Below are positions 30,472-37,634 of a stretch of DNA of 38,556 bases, piece after piece. The translations under genes were made by a program, and so were the position numbers. Below the pieces are notes generated by a model. That model was not told the DNA's origin. It ran no database searches and saw nothing but the letters and a program-made list of their open reading frames with translations. The stretch lies in NCBI RefSeq assembly GCF_017995835.1, contig NZ_JAGOID010000020.1, positions 1-38,556 on the forward strand, given 5' to 3'. Positions within the stretch are counted from its first letter, which is position 1; each line of letters starts with the position of its first letter. The stretch is from Amaricoccus sp. Lineage in GTDB: Bacteria; Pseudomonadota; Alphaproteobacteria; Rhodobacterales; Rhodobacteraceae.

Positions 30472-31476
30472 ATGGCGCAACTGCAACTCAACGACGTCCG
30501 CAAGTCCTACGGCTCGGTCGACGTCATAAAGGGCGTCAACCTCCAGATCGAGGACGGCGAGTTCATGGTGTTCGTCGGGCCCTCGGGCTGCGGCAAGTCG
30601 ACGCTCCTGCGGCTGATCGCCGGGCTCGAGGACATCACGAGCGGCGACCTGATCTTCGACAACGAGCGGGTCAACGACCTCGCGCCGTCGAAGCGGGGCA
30701 TCGCCATGGTGTTCCAGAGCTATGCGCTCTATCCGCACATGAAGGTCTACGACAACATGGCCTTCGGCATGAAGCTCGCCAAGGCGGGCGAGGCGGAGAT
30801 CCGGGCCCGGGTCGAGAAGGCGGCGAAGATGCTCCAGATCGACCACCTGCTCGACCGGCTGCCGAAGCAGCTCTCGGGCGGGCAGCGGCAGCGCGTGGCG
30901 ATCGGACGGGCGATCGTGCGCGACCCGCGGGTGTTCCTGTTCGACGAACCCCTGTCGAACCTCGACGCGGCGCTGCGGGTGGCGACGCGGCTGGAGATCG
31001 CGAGGCTCCACCACGCGATGAACAACGTCACCATGATCTACGTGACGCATGACCAGGTCGAGGCGATGACGCTCGCCGACCGCATCTGCGTGCTGAAGGA
31101 CGGGCTGGTGATGCAGGTCGGCACGCCGACCGAGCTCTACGAGAAGCCGAACTCGATCTTCGTTGCGGGATTCATCGGCAGCCCGCAGATGAACTTCATC
31201 AACGGCCAGATCGCGAAGGGCTTCGGGGCGCACACGATCGGGATCCGCTCGGAGCACATGGTGGTGGACAACGTGAGCCCGGTCTGGTCGGGCGAGGTCG
31301 TTCATGCCGAGAACCTCGGCTCGGACAACTACCTCTTCGTCGACATCGGCTCGGAGGAGCCGGTGCTGGTGCGCCAGGAGGGCAAGACCTCGATCCCCTG
31401 GGGCGCGAAGATCGGCGTGCGGCCGATCGAGGAGAACCTCCACCGCTTCGACGAGCACGGCCGCCCGATACGCTGA
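30472..31476 (+). CDS. Sugar ABC transporter ATP-binding protein (MalK/UgpC/ThuK-like)
   Basis: The 334-residue ATPase has Walker A GPSGCGKST (36-44), signature LSGGQRQR (134-141), Walker B FLFDEPLSNLD (155-165) and switch His193 in VTHDQVEAMT. A C-terminal MOI/TOBE region follows (about 230-334). It is shorter than E. coli MalK (about 370), so regulatory contacts of that domain may be reduced. It lies 18 bp after the second permease gene and completes the operon. No sugar hydrolase or dehydrogenase gene follows; uvrD is next. Confidence 0.93.
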   Translation: MAQLQLNDVRKSYGSVDVIKGVNLQIEDGEFMVFVGPSGCGKSTLLRLIAGLEDITSGDLIFDNERVNDLAPSKRGIAMVFQSYALYPHMKVYDNMAFGMKLAKAGEAEIRARVEKAAKMLQIDHLLDRLPKQLSGGQRQRVAIGRAIVRDPRVFLFDEPLSNLDAALRVATRLEIARLHHAMNNVTMIYVTHDQVEAMTLADRICVLKDGLVMQVGTPTELYEKPNSIFVAGFIGSPQMNFINGQIAKGFGAHTIGIRSEHMVVDNVSPVWSGEVVHAENLGSDNYLFVDIGSEEPVLVRQEGKTSIPWGAKIGVRPIEENLHRFDEHGRPIR

Positions 31477-31481
31477 GGCGT

Positions 31482-31496
31482 GAACGCAAGGCGAAC
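31482..31496 (+). promoter_or_regulatory. LexA (SOS) box upstream of uvrD
   Basis: GAACGCAAGGCGAAC is a GAAC-N7-GAAC repeat, the alphaproteobacterial LexA operator form, 42 bp before the uvrD start and 5 bp after the previous stop. Its spacer is GC-rich, unlike that of the luxI box, so affinity may be lower. SOS control of uvrD is known in other bacteria. Confidence 0.6.
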
Positions 31497-31538
31497 GCGA
31501 CTTCCCTTCCCGGCGGGCGCGGTTTACCTTGCCGGGCC

Positions 31539-33905
31539 ATGAGTTCCTTTCAGGATGAGGCCGCAGCGTTCGAGGCCGCCGTTCCGCTCTCGGTCCGCGC
31601 CGCGGCGGCGCGGCCGGCGCCCTATCTCGACGCGCTGAATCCGGAGCAGCGCGCCGCCGTCGAGACGCTCGACGGGCCGGTGCTGATGCTGGCGGGCGCG
31701 GGCACGGGCAAGACCCGGGCGTTGACGGCGCGGGTGGCGCATCTGCTGGCGACGGGGCGGGCGCGGCCGAACGAGCTCCTCGCCGTGACCTTCACCAACA
31801 AGGCCGCGCGCGAGATGCGGGCGCGGGTGGGGGCGCTGGTCGGCGGCGTGGTCGAGGGGATGCCCTGGCTCGGCACCTTTCACGCGCTCTCCATGCGGAT
31901 GCTGCGGCGGCACGCCGAACTGGTCGGGCTGAAGGGCAGCTTCACCATCCTCGACACCGACGACCAGCTGCGGCTGATCGGGCAGGTGGTCTCGGCCGCC
32001 GGCATCGACGAGAAGCGCTGGCCGCCGCGGCAGCTCGCGAGCCTGATCGACGGCTGGAAGAACCGGGCGTTGACGCCGGAGCGGCTGCCGGTCGCGGAGG
32101 CGCATGCCTACAACCATCGCGGCGCCGAGCTCTATGCGGCCTACCAGGAGCGGCTCCGGGCGCTCAACGCCTGTGATTTCGGGGACTTGCTCCTGCATGT
32201 TCTGGTGATCCTGCAAAGGCACGAGGACGTGCTGGCGCAGTACCAGCGCTGGTTCCGCTACATCCTCGTCGACGAGTATCAGGACACCAACGTCGCGCAG
32301 TACCTGTGGCTGCGGCTGCTCGCCGCGGGGCATCGCAACATCTGCTGCGTCGGCGACGACGACCAGTCGATCTACGGCTGGCGGGGCGCCGAGGTCGGGA
32401 ACATCCTGCGCTTCGAGAAGGACTTCCCGGGCGCGAAGGTGATCCGGCTGGAGCAGAACTATCGCTCGACGCCGCATATCCTCGCCGCCGCCTCGGGGCT
32501 CATCGCCGCGAATGCCGGGCGGCTCGGCAAGACGCTCTGGACCGAGGTTCCGGACGGCGAGAAGGTGCGGCTGATCGGGCACTGGGACGGCGAGGAGGAG
32601 GCGCGCTGGATCGGCGAGGAGATCGAAGCGCTGGCCCGCGGCACGCGGGGGATGGCGCCGGTCTCGCCGGACGGGATCGCCATCCTCGTGCGCGCCAGCC
32701 ACCAGATGCGCGCCTTCGAGGACCGCTTCCTGACCATCGGGCTGCCGTACCGGGTGATCGGCGGCCCGCGCTTCTACGAGCGGCGCGAGATCCGCGACGC
32801 GATGGCGTATTTCCGCGTAGCGGTCAGCCCGGAGGATGACCTCGCCTTCGAGCGGATCGTCAACGTGCCGAAGCGCGGCATTGGCGACAAGGCGTTGCAG
32901 GACATCAACCGGGAGGCGCGGGCGGCGGGGGTGTCGCTGCTCGAAGGGGCGCGGCGCGTGGTGGCGGCCGGGGGGCTCGGGCCGCGGGCGCGGGCGGCGC
33001 TGGGCGAGCTGGTCGCGCAGTTCGATCTCTGGGGCGCGGAGCTTCGCGCCGACGCGGCGCCCGGGGCGCATGTGGCGCTCGCCGAGCAGATGCTCGACGA
33101 GAGCGGCTATACGGCGATGTGGCAGGCGGAGAAGTCGCCGGACGCGGTCGGACGGCTCGAGAACCTCAAGGAGCTCGTCAAGGCGCTGGAGGAGTTCGAG
33201 AACCTCCAGGGCTTTCTCGACCACGTCGCGCTGGTGATGGACAACGAGACCGACGAGGGCGCGGCGAAGGTGTCGATCATGACCCTGCACGCGGCCAAGG
33301 GGCTGGAGTTCCCGGCGGTGTTCCTGCCGGGCTGGGAGGACGGGCTGTTTCCGTCGCAGCGCTCGATGGACGAGAGCGGGCTCGCGGGGCTCGAGGAGGA
33401 GCGGCGGCTGGCCTATGTGGGCATCACCCGGGCCGAGCGGCTCTGCACCATCAGTTTCGCCGCGAACCGGCGGGTCTACAACCAGTGGCAGAGCCAGATG
33501 CCGTCGCGGTTCATCGACGAGCTGCCGTCAGAGCATGTGGCGGTGCTGACGCCGCCGGGGCTCTACGGCGGCGGCTTCGGCGCGGCGGCGGCCCACGCCG
33601 CGCCGGCCTCGCCGCTCGCGGACAGGGCGGCGCGGGCCGACGTCTACAACTCTCCCGGCTGGCGGCGAATGGCGGCGCGCGCGGGCGATCGACCGATGAG
33701 CCAGCCGCGCGAGGCGCGCGACATGGTGATCGACGCCGCCGCCGTCGCGGCGCAGCCGGTGGGGACGCGGGTCTTTCACCAGAAGTTCGGCTACGGCGTC
33801 GTCACAGCGGTGGAAGGCGACAAGCTCACGATCGCCTTCGACAAGGCCGGCGAGAAGAACGTCGTCGCCCGCTATGTGGTGGCCTCGGACGACGTGCCGT
33901 TCTGA
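31539..33905 (+). CDS. uvrD: UvrD/PcrA-family ATP-dependent DNA helicase
   Basis: This 788-residue superfamily 1A 3'-5' helicase acts in nucleotide excision repair, mismatch repair and removal of recombinase filaments. Motifs in order are LNPEQRAAV (Q motif), LAGAGTGKT (Walker A, Lys58), AVTFTNKAAREM (Ia), ILVDEYQDTN (II), VGDDDQSIYGWRGA (III), RLEQNYRST (IV), VSIMTLHAAKGLEF (V) and RRLAYVGITRAE (VI). The C-terminus (about 740-788, GTRVFHQKFGYGVVTAVEGDKLTIAFDKAGEK) is the Tudor-like domain that binds RNA polymerase in PcrA/UvrD. The 30-residue N-terminal extension is poorly conserved. A LexA box precedes the gene. Confidence 0.95.
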   Translation: MSSFQDEAAAFEAAVPLSVRAAAARPAPYLDALNPEQRAAVETLDGPVLMLAGAGTGKTRALTARVAHLLATGRARPNELLAVTFTNKAAREMRARVGALVGGVVEGMPWLGTFHALSMRMLRRHAELVGLKGSFTILDTDDQLRLIGQVVSAAGIDEKRWPPRQLASLIDGWKNRALTPERLPVAEAHAYNHRGAELYAAYQERLRALNACDFGDLLLHVLVILQRHEDVLAQYQRWFRYILVDEYQDTNVAQYLWLRLLAAGHRNICCVGDDDQSIYGWRGAEVGNILRFEKDFPGAKVIRLEQNYRSTPHILAAASGLIAANAGRLGKTLWTEVPDGEKVRLIGHWDGEEEARWIGEEIEALARGTRGMAPVSPDGIAILVRASHQMRAFEDRFLTIGLPYRVIGGPRFYERREIRDAMAYFRVAVSPEDDLAFERIVNVPKRGIGDKALQDINREARAAGVSLLEGARRVVAAGGLGPRARAALGELVAQFDLWGAELRADAAPGAHVALAEQMLDESGYTAMWQAEKSPDAVGRLENLKELVKALEEFENLQGFLDHVALVMDNETDEGAAKVSIMTLHAAKGLEFPAVFLPGWEDGLFPSQRSMDESGLAGLEEERRLAYVGITRAERLCTISFAANRRVYNQWQSQMPSRFIDELPSEHVAVLTPPGLYGGGFGAAAAHAAPASPLADRAARADVYNSPGWRRMAARAGDRPMSQPREARDMVIDAAAVAAQPVGTRVFHQKFGYGVVTAVEGDKLTIAFDKAGEKNVVARYVVASDDVPF

Positions 33906-34011
33906 CGCCTCGGCGCCCGATCGCCGGCGCGCACGCCGTTGTTGGCGAAACCCCCGAAACGGACTAGCTTTCTCTGCGGCCCGCACGAGGCCGGACATGA
34001 GGAGACGAGAG

Positions 34012-34293
34012 ATGCGCTTTGCCGTTCTAGCGGTCGCCGCCTTTCCGCTGGCGATCGCCGCCTGCTCCCCGAAGCCCGAGCCGCCGGCCCCGACGATGAG
34101 CCCTGCGGAGGAGGCCTGCTCGGCGCTCGCCCTGCAGCAACTCGGCCTGACCGAGGGCGATGTGACCGTGACGCCTGTCGCCTCCTCCAAGACGGGCGCG
34201 ACGATCTACGACGTCCAGGTCGCCGGCTCGACCACGACCTTCACCTGCACCGTCGAGATCGACAACACCGTCTCGGCCTTCGGGCCGGGCTGA
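34012..34293 (+). CDS. Small lipoprotein, paralogue 1
   Basis: The 93-residue product has a lipoprotein signal MRFAVLAVAAFPLAIAAC (lipobox AIAAC, Cys18), a Pro-rich linker and a small domain: EEACSALALQQLGLTEGDVTVTPV...TIYDVQVAGSTTTFTCTVEIDNTV. A Cys pair (Cys35 and the Cys of FTCTV) probably forms a disulfide. I do not recognise a named family. GAGGAG lies 7 nt before the ATG; an ATG five codons earlier is possible. The next gene encodes a related protein 2 bp downstream. Confidence 0.8.
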   Translation: MRFAVLAVAAFPLAIAACSPKPEPPAPTMSPAEEACSALALQQLGLTEGDVTVTPVASSKTGATIYDVQVAGSTTTFTCTVEIDNTVSAFGPG

Positions 34294-34295
34294 GC

Positions 34296-34592
34296 GTGAC
34301 GCGAGGGGCCGCGGCGCAGGGCGCCGCGTTCCTCCTGCTCGCCGCCTGCGCGGCGCCGGAGCCCCCGGCGCCGGGCGCCCCGGCCGGGCCGCCGAACCCG
34401 GCCGGCGCGCAGGCGTGCCAGGCGGCGGTCGCGGCCCATGTCGGCAAGCCGGTCGACGCGGTGGCGGTCGACTGGCTGGAAACGCGCGACGACGCGGTCG
34501 AGACGTTCGAGGCGTTGGACGGGACCCGGCGGCACACCTGCGACGTCGACGCCGCGGGCCAGGTCCTGCGGATCGAGCATCCGGAGGCATAG
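34296..34592 (+). CDS. Small lipoprotein, paralogue 2
   Basis: The 98-residue product begins at GTG 34296, 2 bp after the previous stop. Its signal ends in lipobox LLAAC, followed by a Pro/Ala/Gly linker. The domain AQACQAAVAAHVGKPVDAVAVDWL...FEALDGTRRHTCDVDAAGQVLRIEHP has the same plan as its neighbour: 'AC..A....G.....V.V...' then 'TC.VD..G.V', with the Cys pair kept. A tandem duplication with strong divergence is likely. Function is unknown; the C-terminal half resembles a small PepSY-like or YpeB-like fold only loosely. Confidence 0.7.
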   Translation: MTRGAAAQGAAFLLLAACAAPEPPAPGAPAGPPNPAGAQACQAAVAAHVGKPVDAVAVDWLETRDDAVETFEALDGTRRHTCDVDAAGQVLRIEHPEA

Positions 34593-34654
34593 GCGCGGGG
34601 CGGTGGCGCGAGCCCGGTCGAGCGAATAGAACTTCGGCCGAGGGGGATCGGCCG

Positions 34655-35053
34655 ATGCACGAGCACAGACTGCGGGTCTACTACGAGGACGTCGATCTCG
34701 CCGGGATCGTCTACTACGCCAACTACCTGCGCTTCATCGAGCGCGGGCGGACCGAGGCGCTGCTCGCCGCCGGCGTCGATCAGGCGCGGATCAGGGCAGG
34801 GACGGGGATCGTGTTCGCGGTGCGCCGCGTCGAGATCGACTACCTGCGCCCGGCGCGGTTCCAGGACGAGCTTGTGGTGACGACGGCGCTCGCCGACATG
34901 GGCGGGTCGCGGGTCGAGCTTGACCAGGAGGTGCGCCGCAACGGCGATGTCCTCGCCCGGGCCCGGGTCACGATCGTGGCGATCGACGCGGAAGGCCGTC
35001 CTACGCGGCTGCCGGCGGAGCTGCGCGAGGCGATGGAAGGCCTGACGACCTAG
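34655..35053 (+). CDS. ybgC: Tol-Pal system-associated acyl-CoA thioesterase YbgC
   Basis: This 132-residue hot-dog fold thioesterase hydrolyses short acyl-CoA or acyl-ACP and is normally the first gene of the tol-pal cluster. RVYYEDVDLAGIVYYANYLRFIERGRTE is the family signature with the active-site Asp14; VRRVEIDYLRPARFQDELVV follows. ATG 34655 gives the standard N-terminus; the longer frame to 34415 crosses the previous gene. Here it is separated from tolQ by a gene on the other strand, with which it shares a 4-bp tail-to-tail overlap. Confidence 0.93.
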   Translation: MHEHRLRVYYEDVDLAGIVYYANYLRFIERGRTEALLAAGVDQARIRAGTGIVFAVRRVEIDYLRPARFQDELVVTTALADMGGSRVELDQEVRRNGDVLARARVTIVAIDAEGRPTRLPAELREAMEGLTT

Positions 35054-36138
35054 GGTCGGACGAACCAGTAGACGGCAAGGTCGAGCCGCGCGGCGTCAGC
35101 GCTCTCCAGCCAGCGCATGTCGTCGGGGCCGGCCTCGGTGGCGAAGGCCGTCACCGCATAGTCGTAGCCGAGCTTGGCCAGGTAGCTGCCGGCGAGCGCG
35201 TTTCCCTGCGGATCCGCCGTCCCGCTGTCGCGGTCGTAGATCTGGTGGAACCCGACGCGGCCGCCGTCGCTCTCGATCCCGAGACGGACGCCGCCGAGCC
35301 AGGCCAGCGCGCAGGCGGAGGCGCACGTTCCTCCGGCGATGGTCGAGAATCCCTGCCGGCGCGCCTCGGAGCCGATGGCGATTCCCGCCGCCATCTGCCC
35401 GCCGTCGGAGGCGAGCAGCACGTCCACGGCGTCGCGGCCGGGGAAGCCGATCTTCACTTCGGCCGCGACCCGGTCGAAGTCGTCGGCGACCTCCATCGTC
35501 AGGTCTCCGGCGACCCGGATCCACGCCCGGCCCGCGTCGCCGTCGTAAGGCCCCCAGGCGACCCGTCCGGTGGCGGGCGTGCCCCAGGCGGGCGGGACCG
35601 GCGAAGGCGCGGCGGCCAGCGGGGCGGTGAGGGCAGGTGGGGTCTCGGGGCCAGGCGCAGGCTGCGGGAGCGCGCTGACGCAGTCGACGAGCTTGAGGAT
35701 GGCGGCGGCGGAGCCCCGCAGGCTGTGAACGGAGACGGGCACGCCGTCGCGCGCATAGTCGTATACGGCGACGGCGTTTCCGTCGTGCAACGCCTCGAGA
35801 AAGGGGGGGAGCTGGTCGTCGCGGAGCCGCAGCATCAGGAGGCCGTCCGACAGAGCTTCCGCCTCGCCGAAGAAGCGGTCGTAGTCCACGTCGACGAAGA
35901 TCGGAAACCGGTCGCCCTCGACGACCTGCAGGTCGAAGCCGCTCAGCATCAGGCCCACCGGACCGCCCGCCAGCGCGATCACCTCGAAGCGCGTCGCCGC
36001 GCCCTGCGTGGAGGCGCTGCAGAACCCGTCCGGACCGTCGACCCATTCGACGCGCCAGTCCCGGTGATCGAGAATGACCTCCGCCCGCGCGCCGGCGCAG
36101 GCCAGCGCGATCAGGGCGCCCGCAAGCACGAGCTTCAT
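35050..36138 (-). CDS. Periplasmic ClpP/crotonase-fold protein (COG3904 type)
   Basis: The 362-residue protein has a signal peptide (MKLVLAGALIALACAGARA), an N-terminal domain of unknown type (about 22-155), a Pro/Ala-rich linker (about 157-187) and a C-terminal ClpP-like domain (about 205-362). The latter has LLASDGGQMAAGIAIGSEARRQGFSTIAGGTCASACALAWLGG...GRVGFHQIYD, placing a likely nucleophile Ser274 between Cys272 and Cys276, and His298. Hydrolytic activity has not been shown for this family to my knowledge. GGGAGGGAAG precedes the ATG. The gene sits inverted between ybgC and tolQ. Confidence 0.8.
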   Translation of the reverse strand: MKLVLAGALIALACAGARAEVILDHRDWRVEWVDGPDGFCSASTQGAATRFEVIALAGGPVGLMLSGFDLQVVEGDRFPIFVDVDYDRFFGEAEALSDGLLMLRLRDDQLPPFLEALHDGNAVAVYDYARDGVPVSVHSLRGSAAAILKLVDCVSALPQPAPGPETPPALTAPLAAAPSPVPPAWGTPATGRVAWGPYDGDAGRAWIRVAGDLTMEVADDFDRVAAEVKIGFPGRDAVDVLLASDGGQMAAGIAIGSEARRQGFSTIAGGTCASACALAWLGGVRLGIESDGGRVGFHQIYDRDSGTADPQGNALAGSYLAKLGYDYAVTAFATEAGPDDMRWLESADAARLDLAVYWFVRP

Positions 36139-36451
36139 CCGTCTTCCCTCCCCACGCGCCCGAGTATGCCGGGCCGCCGGCCGCCCGGCCAAGCGCGCGT
36201 TCACGTCTTGGTAACCGGCGGCCCGATGGCGGCGCGGGCGGGCGGGGACCGGCCCGGCGGGGCCCCGCCGGCAGGGCTGTCCGCGCCGCGTCCGGACCGG
36301 CGCTCGCAGGCGCAGTCCTGCCGCCACACGAAGCCGTGCGGACTTGCCGCTGGACAGGGCGGGCGCTTTTCGGGCAGAAGCCGGCCAAACCGGGCCCGGA
36401 AAGGGTCATGCCGGTCGTGGCCGGCCGACCTTCGAGCAAGAGAGCAGGCGC
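36139..36451. other. 313-bp intergenic region upstream of tolQ
   Basis: This gap separates the divergent COG3904-type and tolQ starts and must hold both promoters. It contains an 18-bp perfect palindrome CCGGCGGGGCCCCGCCGG (36254-36271) within very GC-rich sequence. I found no convincing -35/-10 pair, no LexA box and no small ORF with a ribosome site. Confidence 0.6.
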
Positions 36452-37132
36452 ATGGAACAGACACTCGACTTCTCGCTGCTCGCGCTGTTCCTGCGCGCGA
36501 GCTTCCTCGTGAAGATCGTGATGATCACCCTCATCGCGGCCTCGTTCTGGTCGTGGTCGATCATCGCCCAGAAGATCATCGACCTGCGGCGCGCACGGGC
36601 CGAGGCCGAGGCCTTCGACGCCGCCTTCTGGTCGGGCGAGCCGCTCGAGGAGGTCTATGACCGCATCGGGCCGGACCCGGCCGGGGCATCGGAGCGCATC
36701 TTCGCCGCCGGGATGACCGAATGGCGGCGCAGCCATCGCAAGGACGGCGGGCTGATCGCCGGGGCGCAGGCGCGCATCGACCGGGCGATGAACGTCGCCA
36801 TCGCGCGCGAGGCGGAGCGGCTGGGCAAGGGTCTGAACTTCCTCGCCACGACGGGTTCGATCGCGCCGTTCGTCGGGCTCTTCGGCACGGTCTGGGGCAT
36901 CAAGCGCGCCTTCGAGGAGATCGCGCTGCAACAGTCGACCAACCTGGCGGTCGTCGCGCCCGGCATCGCCGAGGCGCTCCTCGCCACCGCGCTCGGCCTG
37001 CTCGCGGCCATTCCGGCGGTGATCTTCTACAACAAGCTCAACCAGGACACCGAGCGGGTGGTCGGCGGCTACGAGGGCTTCGCGGACGAGTTCTCGATGA
37101 TCCTGTCGCGCCAGCTCGACAAGGCGGCCTGA
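36452..37132 (+). CDS. tolQ: Tol-Pal system protein TolQ
   Basis: TolQ is the MotA/ExbB-type proton channel subunit that with TolR energises TolA for outer-membrane constriction at division. The 226-residue product has three membrane helices (about 14-38, 130-155 and 168-195). The signature is GLNFLATTGSIAPFVGLFGTVWGIKRAFEEIA...VAPGIAEALLATALGLLAAIPAVIFYN. ATG 36452 gives a standard N-terminus (MEQTLDFSLLALFLRASFLVKIVM). tolR starts 1 bp after its stop. Its upstream partner ybgC is split off by an inverted gene, so tolQRA must use a promoter in the preceding gap. Confidence 0.95.
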   Translation: MEQTLDFSLLALFLRASFLVKIVMITLIAASFWSWSIIAQKIIDLRRARAEAEAFDAAFWSGEPLEEVYDRIGPDPAGASERIFAAGMTEWRRSHRKDGGLIAGAQARIDRAMNVAIAREAERLGKGLNFLATTGSIAPFVGLFGTVWGIKRAFEEIALQQSTNLAVVAPGIAEALLATALGLLAAIPAVIFYNKLNQDTERVVGGYEGFADEFSMILSRQLDKAA

Positions 37133-37133
37133 C

Positions 37134-37625
37134 ATGGGCGCCTCGCTCCAGTCCGGCGGCGCGACCGGCGGCCGGTCGTGGCGCCGGCGGCGGCCCGGGC
37201 GCGGGCCGATGTCGGAGATCAACGTCACGCCCTTCGTCGACGTGATGCTGGTGTTGCTGATCATCTTCATGGTGGCGGCGCCGCTCCTGACCGTGGGCGT
37301 GCCGATCGAGCTGCCCAAGACGGCGGCCGCGCCGCTGCCCTCCGAGCAGGAGGAGCCGCTGACGGTGGCGCTGACCGCGGACGGGCAGATCATCGTGCAG
37401 AACGCCGAGATTCCCCGCGCCGAGTTCATTCCGCGGCTGAAGGCGGTCGCGGCGGAGCGGACGAGCCCGCGGGTGTTCCTGCGCGCCGACGGCGACGTTC
37501 CCTACGAGGGCGTGATGCAGGTGATGGGGGCGCTGAACGCCTCGGGCTTCACCAGCATCGGCCTCGTCACCGAGCAGGGCGGCCCGCGGTTCGACGGCGT
37601 GATCGACAACGGGTCGGACGAATAG
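37134..37625 (+). CDS. tolR: Tol-Pal system protein TolR
   Basis: This ExbD-type subunit of 163 residues has a basic N-terminus (WRRRRPGRGPMSEINVTPFVDVMLVLLIIFMVAAPLLTVGV) with one membrane helix carrying the proton-relay Asp of PFVDVMLVLL, followed by a periplasmic domain (about 75-160, PLTVALTADGQIIVQ...FLRADGDVPYEGVMQVMGALNASGFTSIGLVTE). It is about 20 residues longer than E. coli TolR at both ends combined. It starts 1 bp after tolQ and ends 9 bp before tolA. Confidence 0.95.
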   Translation: MGASLQSGGATGGRSWRRRRPGRGPMSEINVTPFVDVMLVLLIIFMVAAPLLTVGVPIELPKTAAAPLPSEQEEPLTVALTADGQIIVQNAEIPRAEFIPRLKAVAAERTSPRVFLRADGDVPYEGVMQVMGALNASGFTSIGLVTEQGGPRFDGVIDNGSDE

Positions 37626-37634
37626 GCCGTCGCG

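Noticed and set aside
31524..33290. 588-codon minus-strand frame opposite uvrD
   Set aside because: It is a shadow of the uvrD codons, without motifs, and would be fully antisense to a conserved helicase gene.
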